Notes: generated by a model from the letters alone, not told the origin. Numbered from the stretch's first letter, positions 35,324 through 43,932 are shown. The stretch is 64,000 bases of DNA from Nitrospira sp. (GCA_015709715.1 CP054184.1:4015001-4079000), one strand, 5' to 3'. A program made the numbers and translations.

Positions 35324-36253
35324 ATGGCGGAGGAGCGGCGACTGCAGTTCTATCAGGCTGATGTGTTTACAGACGAACCCTTCGGCGGCAACCCGGTGGC
35401 GGTGTTCCCTGATGCCGAGGGGCTGAGCGATGTCGAACTGCAGCAGATCGCTCGGGAGATGAACCTCTCCGAAACCGTCTTCGTCTTCCCGCCGACCGAC
35501 CCGGCTGCCGTCGTCAAGATCCGCATCTTTACCCCCACCCAGGAAATTCCCTTTGCCGGTCATCCGGTGATCGGCACCTTCTTCGTCCTTGGCACCTTGA
35601 AGCGCTTGGCGCTCAAGGAGCCGGTGACGACGGTGATGCAGGAATGCAACTTGGGGCTCTTTCCAGTCGAGATCCATGCCCGCAGCGGCGTGGTGGAACG
35701 CGTGGTGATGTCGCAGCCGACGCCTCAATTTCTCGACGTGATCGATGAGCCGGAGGCGTTGTTCTCCATCGCGCGCTCTTTGGGGATTACGAAGGCCCTG
35801 ATCACCGAGACACGCGTTCCCGTTCAGGTAGTCTCCACGGGGTTGCCCGTCATCATCGTGCCGGTGCGGACACTCACGGCGGTGCGGTCGATCGTGCCCG
35901 ATGTGGCCGCCATTGCCGAATTGTCCCAACAGTATGGAGCGAACGGCATCATGGTGTTCAGCACGATGACGGTGGAGCAGACGTCCACCGTGCACACCAG
36001 GATGTTCGCGCCGATGATCGGTATCGTGGAAGATCCTGCCACCGGCAGCGCTAGCGGGGCCTTGGGTGCCTACTTAGTGCAACAGGGAGTGGTGGACATC
36101 GGGCCGGTGAGCGAGATCACCGCCGAGCAGGGATACGAGATCGATCGACCCTCGCGTATCTTGATTCAGGTCGATTCCGACGACGATATGATTCAGGGAG
36201 TGCGGGTCGGGGGACAGGCGGTGATGGTGGTGGAAGGGGCCCTGACGTTTTAG
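35324..36253 (+). CDS. PhzF family isomerase/epimerase
   Basis: 309 residues, with a GAGGAGG site nine bases before the ATG. The N-terminal [20 protein letters not shown] and [15 protein letters not shown] hold the catalytic Glu at position 50 of the SET motif. The second half repeats the fold: [14 protein letters not shown], then [17 protein letters not shown], the phosphate or carboxylate binding loop of the family. PhzF enzymes isomerise dihydro-hydroxyanthranilate or similar compounds; most genomic homologues have no known substrate. No other phenazine genes are seen. It stands just downstream of the radical SAM cluster, so it might act on its product. Confidence 0.93.
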   Translation: MAEERRLQFYQADVFTDEPFGGNPVAVFPDAEGLSDVELQQIAREMNLSETVFVFPPTDPAAVVKIRIFTPTQEIPFAGHPVIGTFFVLGTLKRLALKEPVTTVMQECNLGLFPVEIHARSGVVERVVMSQPTPQFLDVIDEPEALFSIARSLGITKALITETRVPVQVVSTGLPVIIVPVRTLTAVRSIVPDVAAIAELSQQYGANGIMVFSTMTVEQTSTVHTRMFAPMIGIVEDPATGSASGALGAYLVQQGVVDIGPVSEITAEQGYEIDRPSRILIQVDSDDDMIQGVRVGGQAVMVVEGALTF

Positions 36254-36277
36254 CGGTGTGCCGCAAGGTGGGTGACG

Positions 36278-37306
36278 ATGAACGCGGTCGTGTTTCACGA
36301 GCATGGTGGGCCGGGCAAATTGCAATATCAAGAAATGCCCACGCCGACGATCGGCCCGCATGAGGTGCTGGTCCGAGTGAAGGCCTGCGCGCTGAACCAT
36401 CTCGATGTCTGGATCAGGCAGGGGAGCCCGGCCTATCCTATGCCGCTCCCGCACATCTCCGGTTCGGACATTGCGGGGATCGTTGAACAGGTGGGTGACC
36501 ATGCCGCGCAGGCGGCGGTGGGCGACCGGGTCTACGTGTCTCCCGGCGTCGGCTGCGGGCATTGCGAGCACTGTCTCGCCGGGCAGGACAACAGGTGCCG
36601 CGCATATGGATTGATCGGAGCCATGTGCCATGGCGGGTATGCGGAGTACGTCAAGGTGCCGGCGCGAAGCGTCTTTCCCATTCCAGGGGATCTCTCGTTC
36701 GAGCAGGCCGCAGCCTTTCCGCTGGTGTCGGTCACGGCTTGGCATATGCTGTTCGCGCTGGCCGAGGTGCGGCCGGGCGAAGAGGTCTTGGTCATGGGCG
36801 CCGGCAGCGGGGTGGGACATATGGCGCTGCAGATGGCCAAATTGGCCGGCGCCAGGGTCATCACCACCGTGGGCAGCGACGACAAGGTCGCCAAGGCGAA
36901 GGCGCTCGGCGCCGACGAGGTGATCAATCACTCACGCGAGCAGGTGAATCAGCGGGTGCGGGAGCTGACCCATCGCCGTGGCGTGGATGTGGTGATCGAA
37001 CATATCGGGCCGGACGTGTGGGCGCAGTGCGTGGATTCCCTGGCGAAGGGCGGTCGGTTGATCACCTGCGGGGCGACGACGGGCCCGGATGTGGCGCTGA
37101 ACCTGCGCTATGTGTACTCGCGGCAACTCACCATCAAGGGATCGTATATGGGATCTCAGGGCGAACTGCTTAAGGCGGCTAGGCTGGTCGGCGTGGGGAA
37201 ATTGCGGCCCGTGATCGATCGTGTGTTTCCGCTGGCGGAGGCCCGCGCCGCTCAGGAGTATCTCCTCGGGCGAACGTTTTTTGGTAAGATCGTGCTGAGC
37301 GTGTAG
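36278..37306 (+). CDS. Zinc-binding dehydrogenase / quinone reductase-like MDR protein
   Basis: 342 residues from the ATG at 36278; a GTG six bases upstream is less likely given the AAGGTGGG site. The structural zinc motif GVGCGHCEHCLAGQDNRC is complete. The Rossmann part is LVMGAGSGVGHMALQMAKLA with VGSDDKVAKAKALGADEVIN. The substrate side has ALNHLDVWIRQGSPAYP and HISGSDIAGIVEQ. The family uses NADPH to reduce or oxidise small alcohols, quinones or enones. The gene is 24 bases after phzF on the same strand, and both may share a transcript. Confidence 0.9.
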   Translation: MNAVVFHEHGGPGKLQYQEMPTPTIGPHEVLVRVKACALNHLDVWIRQGSPAYPMPLPHISGSDIAGIVEQVGDHAAQAAVGDRVYVSPGVGCGHCEHCLAGQDNRCRAYGLIGAMCHGGYAEYVKVPARSVFPIPGDLSFEQAAAFPLVSVTAWHMLFALAEVRPGEEVLVMGAGSGVGHMALQMAKLAGARVITTVGSDDKVAKAKALGADEVINHSREQVNQRVRELTHRRGVDVVIEHIGPDVWAQCVDSLAKGGRLITCGATTGPDVALNLRYVYSRQLTIKGSYMGSQGELLKAARLVGVGKLRPVIDRVFPLAEARAAQEYLLGRTFFGKIVLSV

Positions 37307-37356
37307 GATCACCGTTGCTTCATTGATTCGTCTTTATCGAGAGAAAGGAATATGAC

Positions 37357-37791
37357 ATGGCGACAGTTGCGCAGATCATGAACAAGAGTCCGAAAAGCGT
37401 GGGGCCTTCTACCTCGATTCGCGGCGCGGCCAAGAAAATGCGCGACCTGCGTGTCGGGGCGCTGTTGATCAAGCGCGGGAAGAACCACGTCGGCATCGTG
37501 ACGGACACGGATGTGGTACGGAAGGCGCTGGCGGGCAACAAGGACCTGGGCAAGCTCACCGTCGACAAGATCATGAGTACGCCGCTCTGCACCATCGAGA
37601 GTAACAGTTCGGTCGATGATGCCCAGGATATGATGGGTGATCTCGGCGTCCGCCACTTGGCCGTGACGAAGGGAGGATCGGTGGTAGGGGTGGTGTCCGT
37701 GCGGGATCTGCTGTTGTTCTACAAGCGGTACGCCCAGTCAAAGATTTCGACGAATCAGGGGTATTCCGAGCCGAAGATCGGGCAAGACTGA
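37357..37791 (+). CDS. Two-CBS-domain protein
   Basis: 144 residues. Two CBS motifs: ATVAQIMNKSPKSVGPSTSI with NHVGIVTDTDVVRKALAG, then VDKIMSTPLCTIESNSSVDD with MMGDLGVRHLAVTKGGSVVG and VVSVRDLLLFYKRY. CBS pairs sense adenine nucleotides. No effector domain is attached, so it is a stand-alone sensor. A related CBS gene lies at 60164, inside the heme region, with a shared GIxTDTDxVR motif. A GAGAAAGGA site precedes the ATG. The gene follows the dehydrogenase by 50 bases. Confidence 0.94.
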   Translation: MATVAQIMNKSPKSVGPSTSIRGAAKKMRDLRVGALLIKRGKNHVGIVTDTDVVRKALAGNKDLGKLTVDKIMSTPLCTIESNSSVDDAQDMMGDLGVRHLAVTKGGSVVGVVSVRDLLLFYKRYAQSKISTNQGYSEPKIGQD

Positions 37792-37800
37792 CTGATGATG

Positions 37801-37843
37801 AAAAGGGCCGTCCACCATCGTCCCGTGACCGTGCTGGACGGCC
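37801..37843 (-). terminator. Rho-independent terminator of the moaB transcript
   Basis: A nine-base stem, ggccgtcca 37806-37814 paired with tggacggcc 37835-37843, with a 20-base loop. On the minus strand the stem is followed by CTTTT (37801-37805 on the plus strand). The stop codon of the minus-strand moaB gene lies two bases before the stem. The plus-strand CBS gene, whose stop lies ten bases upstream of the T-run side, could also use the stem without a U-tract. Confidence 0.7.
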
Positions 37844-37844
37844 G

Positions 37845-38357
37845 CTACTTAGTCAGTTCTTTGACGAGGTGCCCGAGTTCGGGAAGGATGAGTTTCTCCA
37901 TCGCCAGACGCACGGCATTTTCTGAACCGGGGGTGGAGAAGAGAATGCGGCCCTTCACGATGCCGGCGGTCGCCCGTGTCATGATGGCCGGCGATCCGAT
38001 GTCTTGGTAGGTCAGGTAACGGAAGATCTCGCCGAACCCATCCAATCGTTTTTCCAACAATCCATCCACCGCTTCGAACGTCGAATCGCGCCGGGAAATG
38101 CCCGTTCCGCCATTGACGATAATGGCCTGAATCGCGTCGCTCTGTAGGGCTTCGCGGATGCGTGCGGTGATGTCGGCCGGTTCGTCCTTCACCAGGTGAT
38201 AGGCCACGATCTGGTGCCCTTGCTGTTGCAGCAGGTCCTTGATCAATCGGCCGCTTCCGTCGGTGTCGGGTGTCCGCGTATCGCTGCAGGTGATGACCAT
38301 GCACCCGATGCTGCGAGGTGCATGGGCTTTGTGTTCATGGGGTGTCGAATGTGCCAC
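37845..38357 (-). CDS. moaB: Molybdopterin biosynthesis protein MoaB/MogA family
   Basis: 170 residues. IGCMVITCSDTRTPDTDGSG is the N-terminal MoaB signature. IIVNGGTGISRRDSTFEAVD is the molybdopterin-binding GGTG-x-s-xRD loop. SPAIMTRATAGIVKGRILFS and TPGSENAVRLAMEKLILPEL are the C-terminal blocks. The protein adenylates molybdopterin (as MogA) or has a related role in molybdenum cofactor synthesis. The genome is therefore expected to make molybdoenzymes such as nitrite oxidoreductase or nitrate reductase. Only this moa gene is in the window. 24 bases separate it from the thioredoxin-like ferredoxin gene on the same strand. Confidence 0.94.
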   Translation of the reverse strand: MAHSTPHEHKAHAPRSIGCMVITCSDTRTPDTDGSGRLIKDLLQQQGHQIVAYHLVKDEPADITARIREALQSDAIQAIIVNGGTGISRRDSTFEAVDGLLEKRLDGFGEIFRYLTYQDIGSPAIMTRATAGIVKGRILFSTPGSENAVRLAMEKLILPELGHLVKELTK

Positions 38358-38381
38358 GGTCGTGAACGGGCTTGCGCGGTC

Positions 38382-38708
38382 CTAGCCCCAGACGGCGTCG
38401 GGGTTCAGTTGCTGGGCCGGTTTGCCGCCCTTGATATGCTCATCGAGAATGGTGGCCACGTCGGCTTCGGTCACCTTGGAATACCAGGTGCCCTCGGGGT
38501 ACACGACGACCGTCGGCCCCTGTTCGCAAGGGCCCAGGCAAGAAGATCCGGTCACGAGCACTTCGCCTGGCATGATGCCGCGCTGCATAAGTCCCATATT
38601 GAAGGCCATCAGGAGCTGGGCTGACCCCTGTGCGCCACAAGACGGTTTCGGATGACCGGGTGGGCGGGCGTTGGTGCACACGAGAATGTGATATTTCGGT
38701 TTCGGCAT
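38382..38708 (-). CDS. Thioredoxin-like [2Fe-2S] ferredoxin
   Basis: 108 residues. The pattern ILVCTNARPPGHPKPSCGAQ, then VTGSSCLGPCEQGPTVVVYP carries four Cys in the arrangement of thioredoxin-like ferredoxins (two near the N-terminus, then CLGPC). YPEGTWYSKVTEADVATILD and HIKGG match the end of the family. The protein would carry one [2Fe-2S] cluster and pass electrons; the partner is not known. The gene lies between moaB and a GGCT-like gene on the same strand, with gaps of 24 and 47 bases. Confidence 0.93.
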   Translation of the reverse strand: MPKPKYHILVCTNARPPGHPKPSCGAQGSAQLLMAFNMGLMQRGIMPGEVLVTGSSCLGPCEQGPTVVVYPEGTWYSKVTEADVATILDEHIKGGKPAQQLNPDAVWG

Positions 38709-38755
38709 GGTGACCTCTATGTGAATGAATGGATGGTTGCCGACGAGCGGGTGGG

Positions 38756-39199
38756 CTACTGCGGCTTATAGGCTTGCCATTCCTCGATGCATTCTTCAGG
38801 CAATTTCCAGTGCTTGAGCCCCTTGAGGACCCAATCGATGTAGTGTTCCTTCGGCTTGAACTTTCCGATGGGCGCCGCCGCGTGGGTGGTGACCAGCAGC
38901 TTTTCGCCTTCCTCCGTCACGACGGTGACGGGCAGATGGCGGTAGGCTCCTTCCGGGACATCCCCCTCGAATTCGTCGGCCAGTTTGAGATCTTCGTCGG
39001 TAATTTCGAAGACGGCGCCCCAGACCTTTTCGCCGGGAGAGGGAACGACGCTGGCCAACCCGCAACGCCACTGCGTCGACCATCGACAAAACCGGATGTT
39101 GTGATCGGGGAGATAGGCCGTGAACAAGAACTTGTGTTCGGGGGCCCGACGCTTGAGTTGTGAAGGATTCAAGTTATCTGCGTAAAAGAAGACCTTCAT
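38756..39199 (-). CDS. Gamma-glutamylcyclotransferase-like protein
   Basis: 147 residues. The N-terminal MKVFFYADNLNPSQLKRRAP resembles the YGSNL-type start of GGCT/AIG2-like proteins. EKVWGAVFEITDEDLKLADE followed by FEGDVPEGAYRHLPVTV is the strand-loop that carries the catalytic Glu (DEFEG) in this family. The C-terminus ends with IDWVLKGLKHWKLPEECIEE. Family members cleave gamma-glutamyl amino acids to 5-oxoproline, or have unknown roles when short. It lies upstream of the ferredoxin and moaB genes on the same strand. Confidence 0.88.
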   Translation of the reverse strand: MKVFFYADNLNPSQLKRRAPEHKFLFTAYLPDHNIRFCRWSTQWRCGLASVVPSPGEKVWGAVFEITDEDLKLADEFEGDVPEGAYRHLPVTVVTEEGEKLLVTTHAAAPIGKFKPKEHYIDWVLKGLKHWKLPEECIEEWQAYKPQ

Positions 39200-39364
39200 C
39201 GACGGCTGGTGCTCCGTTTAGTTCGCATGGATGACCGGTACTTGTACCACAGCGCCGCGCGGCATTGTCAAGCACGGAGGCCTCCGCCGGTTACATTGAC
39301 AGTGCCTCGGCCGCCACTTATGATGGCCGACTTTGACGATCGACGACGATGACAGGTTTTGTTC

Positions 39365-39823
39365 ATGAGTAAAGTCCTACATTACGGAATCCTGCTGCTC
39401 CTGATCGGCGGGGTGTTTCTCTATTGGTGGATGAAGCCTCCGACCATCAATCCGGTCTTGGACCCGCAAGCGGCGGAAGCGTTGGCCCTGGTGCAGACCC
39501 ATCGCGCAGCGGGATACCCCACGATTCTCCAGGCGTTCAACGAACGGGTTCGCCTTCAGAAGGAACGGAACCTCGGCCTTCGACTTGGGGAGTGGCAGGT
39601 CATCAAGCAAGAGGGGCAGCGCTATGAGGTACGGATCTACATGCGTGAACAGGGGACGACGCAGTGGTTCGAGCGGGAATTCATCTGGCACGTGGACCTG
39701 GTAACCAAACGGGTGAACGCCGCGTCGCTTCCGGCGGACGGCCTGATGCCGGAGGGGCCGGATCGGGGACCTGGGCGGAGCGCCCCTCCTGCCGGCGCTG
39801 TTCCGGGCCTGTCTACAATGTGA
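39365..39823 (+). CDS. Membrane-anchored protein of unknown function
   Basis: 152 residues from the ATG at 39365. A single N-terminal hydrophobic segment (HYGILLLLIGGVFLYWWMKP) anchors it to the membrane. The following 90 residues are charged and mixed helix/strand (AEALALVQTHRAAGYPTILQ, LGEWQVIKQEGQRYEVRIYM, FEREFIWHVDLVTKRVNAAS). The C-terminal 25 residues are Pro/Gly-rich and disordered. No family is recognised. The stop codon lies inside the last codons of the convergent Rieske gene (11 bases of overlap). Confidence 0.75.
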   Translation: MSKVLHYGILLLLIGGVFLYWWMKPPTINPVLDPQAAEALALVQTHRAAGYPTILQAFNERVRLQKERNLGLRLGEWQVIKQEGQRYEVRIYMREQGTTQWFEREFIWHVDLVTKRVNAASLPADGLMPEGPDRGPGRSAPPAGAVPGLSTM

Positions 39824-40133
39824 TCGGAACCTTCACCTGCACGTTGCCGTCTTCCACCCGCACCTCGACACAGGCGACACGAATCTCCGGATTCTCCGGA
39901 CGTTCGCCGGTTCTGAGGTTGAAACGCCATCCATGCCAGGGACAACGGACCGATTCGCCCACGACCCTGCCTTCTCCCAACGGTCCGCCGGCATGCGGAC
40001 AGGCGTTGTCTACCGCCCAAAAGGTTCCGTTCACATTGCAGAGCGCGAGGGCGATGCCTTCGACTTCCACGGTGCGGCAGGTGCCGGGTGGAACTTGATC
40101 GACCTGTGCGACGGTAATGTAGCCGCCGTCCAT
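39813..40133 (-). CDS. Rieske [2Fe-2S] ferredoxin
   Basis: 106 residues from the ATG at 40133. The upstream frame to 40241 shows no third-position GC bias and looks non-coding, so I choose the shorter form, which is also the usual size. The Rieske cluster ligands are in NACPHAGGPLGEGRV (CxH) and VRCPWHGWRFNLRTGER (CxxH). The remaining strands (YITVAQVDQVPPGTCRTVE, GIALALCNVNGTFWAVD) match soluble Rieske ferredoxins such as those of dioxygenases or nitrite reductase NirD. No oxygenase gene is adjacent. The partner is unknown. Confidence 0.9.
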   Translation of the reverse strand: MDGGYITVAQVDQVPPGTCRTVEVEGIALALCNVNGTFWAVDNACPHAGGPLGEGRVVGESVRCPWHGWRFNLRTGERPENPEIRVACVEVRVEDGNVQVKVPITL

Positions 40134-40337
40134 ATCGAGTGGGCCCTTCTGCGAAGCACAGGCTGATTCGGTCTGGTCAGATATTGGGTCCATGGTGCGA
40201 GCAGGTCCTAAGCGCTTGATTTTATTGGCGACATATGGCATTAATGTGGGAGATTCTTTGTAGGGAAGGAAGCCGCGCCGCCAGTCTTTGTGTCGACCGT
40301 CATATCACTGCACTCATAGGAGAAACGCGGAGCCGCT

Positions 40338-40883
40338 ATGGAACTCACCCTGTTGCTCAACTCCACCTATGAACCGTTGCGTGTCCTGCACTGGCAGAAG
40401 GCCATCACCCTGCTCTGGCAGGGGAAGGTCGAGGTCCTTGAAGTCTACGATCGCCAGATCCACGGCGTTTCCCTCTCGATCAAGCTTCCCTCCGTCATGC
40501 GATTGCTCAAGCTTGTAAAGCTGAAGGACAGCCATCGGGCCGTCAAATTTTCCCGCATCAACATCTTCACGCGCGACGGGTACCGTTGCCAATACTGCAG
40601 TCACAAATTCCGCACCGAGGAGCTGACCTTCGACCATGTGGTGCCCATCGCGAAGGGCGGCCGGAAAACGTGGGAAAACATCGTCACTGCCTGTTGGCGC
40701 TGCAACAACCGCAAGAGCGGGCGTACGCCCGATGAAGCCAACATGCGGCTGATCAAAAAGCCCGTGAAACCGCGCTGGAGCCCCACCGTCACCATCACTA
40801 TCGGCATCCGGAATACGCCGGAAAGCTGGAGAGACTATCTCTACTGGAACATGGAGTTGGACGCTGACCCGGCGGAGACCTAG
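40338..40883 (+). CDS. HNH endonuclease
   Basis: 181 residues. The core is RDGYRCQYCSHKFRTEELTF with CxxC, then DHVVPIAKGGRKTWENIVTA, the HNH motif, and a second CWRCNNRKSGR CxxC. Both Cys pairs bind the structural zinc. The N-terminal part (LLNSTYEPLRVLHWQKAITL) is typical of a widespread family of small chromosomal HNH proteins. The family is common in many phyla and is not clearly mobile. A weak GGAG site lies at 40319-40322. It stands alone on the plus strand between minus-strand genes. Confidence 0.92.
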   Translation: MELTLLLNSTYEPLRVLHWQKAITLLWQGKVEVLEVYDRQIHGVSLSIKLPSVMRLLKLVKLKDSHRAVKFSRINIFTRDGYRCQYCSHKFRTEELTFDHVVPIAKGGRKTWENIVTACWRCNNRKSGRTPDEANMRLIKKPVKPRWSPTVTITIGIRNTPESWRDYLYWNMELDADPAET

Positions 40884-40889
40884 CGACTC

Positions 40890-41342
40890 CTAGTACAACT
40901 TGTCGATCGTAATGTTCACGTCACGTCCGCCCGGCAACGTCGGGTTTTTAGCGTAACGCCCCTCCATATCGCCCGGTTGCGGTTGACCGGCTTGGCCGTC
41001 CCGGTCCACGCGTGCGATCACGTCCACCATGCCTTTGAGTTCGGTTCCCTGCACCATGACATCCGCATTGGTGATTTCGAACTGAACCGGAAATCTCGGG
41101 GCGTCGATCCGTTTCGCGGCGATCGGACGGGGAGGACCGCTCGGCCGTCGCACGATCACGAATAATGTGTCCGTCGGCTTGACCTGATCGGCCAGGTTCG
41201 GGGCGATCGTGACTTCCCCGGCGATGGACCCGCCGCCTTGGTCCGGTTCTCCGATATGGGCGATGCCGAAGTAGGCGGCCAAGGCCGCGATGCCGATGAT
41301 CCCTCCGGCCATGGCCAGGGATCGTCCTGTATATCCACCCAC
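40890..41342 (-). CDS. Membrane-anchored protein resembling the CcmI C-terminal domain
   Basis: 150 residues. Hydrophobic anchor LAMAGGIIGIAALAAYFGIA near the N-terminus, then a periplasmic part: GSIAGEVTIAPNLADQVKPT, TLFVIVRRPSGPPRPIAAKR, then APRFPVQFEITNADVMV and a C-terminal GDMEGRYAKNPTLPG. This is the apocytochrome-binding-like domain of CcmI (CycH): Gly, two strands, the P-x-A-x-x-R region and a GD-x-x-G end. Here it stands alone, without CcmI helices or TPRs. The hemX-type gene at 55314 may share its role in cytochrome c assembly, but they are not adjacent. Assignment as a cytochrome c biogenesis factor is inference. Confidence 0.82.
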   Translation of the reverse strand: MGGYTGRSLAMAGGIIGIAALAAYFGIAHIGEPDQGGGSIAGEVTIAPNLADQVKPTDTLFVIVRRPSGPPRPIAAKRIDAPRFPVQFEITNADVMVQGTELKGMVDVIARVDRDGQAGQPQPGDMEGRYAKNPTLPGGRDVNITIDKLY

Positions 41343-41515
41343 CAGTCGCTCCTTTTGCTTGCACCGTCGACGGCACGAACCCTTGCGTCCGCCCGCGCGC
41401 GCATTATACCCAGCTCCAGAGGCAAAGGGGAATGGCGCAAGCGGGTTTACCCTCAGAAATCGCCTGTTGTATGATACGGGCTTTCCGCTGAGCGGCTTGT
41501 GGGAGGATCAGGACG

Positions 41516-42175
41516 ATGGCTGCAAATTCTGGATTTCAAATTTCACTCGATGTGCGAGGATGGCCGGTCGTGGTCATCGGCGGCGACGATGAGGCGGCGG
41601 AGAAGGCGCAACGACTGTTGGAGGCCGGCGCCAAGGTCACGGTCATCAACCCGACGTTGAACGATGCGCTCCGCAAGTTAGCGGCGTCCGCGAAGATCAT
41701 CCATCGCGGCCGGCACTTTCGTGCCAACGACTTGGAGAGTGTGATTTTGGTGCTGAACACGATCCGTGGTGATCGTGAGTTGGCGCATGCGTTGATCACC
41801 TTGGCCCGGGCGCAACGGTTTCTCGTCTGGTCCATCGACCAGCCCGAACTGTCGAACGTGGTCATGCCGGCCGTGGTCGCCTGCGGGCACTTGCGGGTGG
41901 CGATCAGCACGAGCGGGCAAGCACCGGCGTTGTCCGGCTTCATGAAGGAAGATTTGGAACGCATTCTGGACGGCGAGTTCGCGGCTTTCGTCGAGTGGCT
42001 CGGGAAGCTGCGCGAGCAGTGCAAGGCCAACGAGCCGGATGCGGAGAAGCGTCGGGCCATGCTCCATGAGGCGCTGGACGGGTTTCGGTTTCTGGGCAAG
42101 GTGCAGTATCCCAAGGTCTGGTTGGACTACCGAGCCGGTCAGCAGGCAGCCGCCACGCCTGCATCCACGACGTAG
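41516..42175 (+). CDS. Precorrin-2 dehydrogenase / sirohydrochlorin ferrochelatase (CysG N-domain type)
   Basis: 219 residues. QISLDVRGWPVVVIGGDDEA, AEKAQRLLEAGAKVTVINPT is the N-terminal NAD-binding start of the family. The NVVMPAVVACGHLRVAISTS and GQAPALSGFMKEDLERILDG stretch is the conserved substrate-binding block. This enzyme turns precorrin-2 into sirohydrochlorin and inserts iron to make siroheme. It is separate from the methyltransferase, which here is the cobA/hemD fusion at 58545. It lies 18 bases before an MTH1187-type gene on the same strand, so they may be co-transcribed. Confidence 0.92.
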   Translation: MAANSGFQISLDVRGWPVVVIGGDDEAAEKAQRLLEAGAKVTVINPTLNDALRKLAASAKIIHRGRHFRANDLESVILVLNTIRGDRELAHALITLARAQRFLVWSIDQPELSNVVMPAVVACGHLRVAISTSGQAPALSGFMKEDLERILDGEFAAFVEWLGKLREQCKANEPDAEKRRAMLHEALDGFRFLGKVQYPKVWLDYRAGQQAAATPASTT

Positions 42176-42193
42176 GAAAGGAGTTCGGCGAGT

Positions 42194-42502
42194 ATGGTGC
42201 TACTGGAATTCAGCATGTCGCCTTTGGGCAAGGGCGAAAGTGTCGGCAAATATGTCGCGCGCTCCCTGGACATTATCGACAAGAGCGGCGTGGCGTACCG
42301 GTTGAACCCGATGGGGACCGTGTTGGAAGGGGAGTGGGACGAGGTGTTTGCGGTCGTGCAGCAATGCTACGCCCGCATGAAGAAAGACTGTAACCGCATC
42401 TCCTGCAGCATCAAGGTCGATTATCGTAAGGGCGCCAAGGGAAGGATCGAGGGCAAGGTGGCAAGCGTCGAGTCGCGCCTGAAGCGAAAATTGAAGCGGT
42501 AA
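42194..42502 (+). CDS. MTH1187/YqgV family protein (thiamine-binding type, DUF77)
   Basis: 102 residues. The family signature is seen at LLEFSMSPLGKGESVGKYVA, SLDIIDKSGVAYRLNPMGTV, LEGEWDEVFAVVQQCYARMK and ISCSIKVDYRKGAKGRIEGK. The fold is a ferredoxin-like alpha/beta dimer, and some members bind thiamine or hydroxyethyl-thiazole. The function in cells is not settled. A GGAAAGGAG site precedes the start. Downstream of the siroheme gene and convergent with the DUF4403 gene, which ends 15 bases later. Confidence 0.93.
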   Translation: MVLLEFSMSPLGKGESVGKYVARSLDIIDKSGVAYRLNPMGTVLEGEWDEVFAVVQQCYARMKKDCNRISCSIKVDYRKGAKGRIEGKVASVESRLKRKLKR

Positions 42503-42516
42503 TGGGGTCAGTCGAT

Positions 42517-43932
42517 CTAGGGGGCGATGGCGTTCGCATGGACGACATACCGAAGGCTGCCGTCGGTTTTGAAACGAATCGACAACATCTTTGCCTGAAC
42601 CGCCACTTCCTCCAGTGAAAGCGTCTGCACCGTCCCCTGCAGGTGGCCTCCGCTCAAATCGCGATTCAATCCCTCCTCCAGCGCCTGGCGCATGAGGTCC
42701 AGCTCGTCGCGAATGGGAATCGCCAGCCGTCCGGCCAGTTCGTCGCGCAGAAAGTCGTGCAACCACTCTTCTGCGAGGTCGGTGGCCGGTGTCCGCTCCG
42801 CGAGGCGGTAATTGAAATCTCGAAAGACAATGTCACCCCGCGCCTCATCGTAGATCGGTGTGCCTTGGAGGTGCACCGTCAACGGTAAGAGCCCCCGCAG
42901 CACCAGTTCGACCCCCAGCTGTGAGCCCACCGGATAAAGTGTGGCGTCGGTGACCTTGATGACGCCGATGCCCAGCGACCACTGCCGGCCGACGACCGTT
43001 TCGCGCAACCGTTGATTGGCTTCCTCAATCGGGACTTCCACCGGGAATGAGACGTGGAATCCTTCGTCTCTCCATCGATCCTGCGGGTCGGGCAGGGAAA
43101 GGCTTCTGGTTGATGATTTGGAGCCACGGACGACCGTCGGCCTGGCGGTGATGCCGAAGGTTGCCGCTAGGTTGTCTGAGACCGTCGTGATGCCGCCCGT
43201 TCCGACGGATTCCGGATTCAGCAGTAGCCAGAGGGCCTGGTCCTTGTTGAGCAACAGAGGCTCCTGGAAATCCGCCCAGACGCGGGACATGGCTGGTTTC
43301 ATGTTGCCGAGCGCTCCGGCCTTTCGATCGGTGGCTTGCAACTGTAATTGCAGGTCGCTCCGATAGATCCGCGCCATCAGGGGCGCGGCATCGACCCCTT
43401 GGGTCGAGAGGAGGCAGGGCTGCTTCGGATCGACGGCCGTGATGGTGCTGGACGGCACGAGGGTGTAGTTGCGTCCTTGCGTAAAGCCGGTGGCGTATTG
43501 CACGAATAATTGACCGGCTCCGGCTGCCGTAGCTCTTTGCCCACATTCCGCGATGGGCGTGATTGTCCCGTTCACCTGCTTGGCATACTCCACGCCGAAC
43601 GGCACCGATGCCTGCGACGAGAGCCGGTTTTCGGCAATGGTGGCGGCATGGTCTCCGGGCCAGAGGCGATATTTCAAGAACCCCGTGCCTCCTCCCAAGG
43701 AAACCCACTCGCGGCCGTCAGGTCGAGAGGCCGAACCCGGTTGGTGCAGGCCTGCGTAGAGGCCGGCAAGGGGAGCCAGGGGGATCGGAATCTGAATGCC
43801 CACATGCGAGACAGCAGGTGGCGCATGATGGGGCGTATCGGGCGAAGCCGCCGTCGCGCCGGCGACGCAGCCCATTCCAAGAAACGCTATGCCGCACCAT
43901 GAGGAGATCGTAGGTTTCATCGCATGAAGCAT
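42517..43932 (-). CDS. DUF4403 family secreted protein
   Basis: 471 residues from ATG 43932, with an AAGGAG site six bases upstream. A signal peptide is visible: KPTISSWCGIAFLGMGCVAG then ATAAS. The mature protein is mostly beta-strand with the family features: SHVGIQIPIPLAPLAGLYAG, QVNGTITPIAECGQ, LRETVVGRQWSLGIGVIKVT, and DAAFRDFNYRLAERT-like end (DIVFRDFNYRLAERTPATDL). DUF4403 proteins of unknown function occur in Proteobacteria and Nitrospirota and probably bind lipid or membrane components like other BPI-type folds. The gene follows alr on the same strand (30-base gap) and may be co-transcribed. Confidence 0.87.
   Translation of the reverse strand: MLHAMKPTISSWCGIAFLGMGCVAGATAASPDTPHHAPPAVSHVGIQIPIPLAPLAGLYAGLHQPGSASRPDGREWVSLGGGTGFLKYRLWPGDHAATIAENRLSSQASVPFGVEYAKQVNGTITPIAECGQRATAAGAGQLFVQYATGFTQGRNYTLVPSSTITAVDPKQPCLLSTQGVDAAPLMARIYRSDLQLQLQATDRKAGALGNMKPAMSRVWADFQEPLLLNKDQALWLLLNPESVGTGGITTVSDNLAATFGITARPTVVRGSKSSTRSLSLPDPQDRWRDEGFHVSFPVEVPIEEANQRLRETVVGRQWSLGIGVIKVTDATLYPVGSQLGVELVLRGLLPLTVHLQGTPIYDEARGDIVFRDFNYRLAERTPATDLAEEWLHDFLRDELAGRLAIPIRDELDLMRQALEEGLNRDLSGGHLQGTVQTLSLEEVAVQAKMLSIRFKTDGSLRYVVHANAIAP

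Noticed and set aside
40134-40241. N-terminal extension of the Rieske ferredoxin
   Set aside because: Third codon positions show no GC bias and no ribosome binding site. The ATG at 40133 gives the normal family length.
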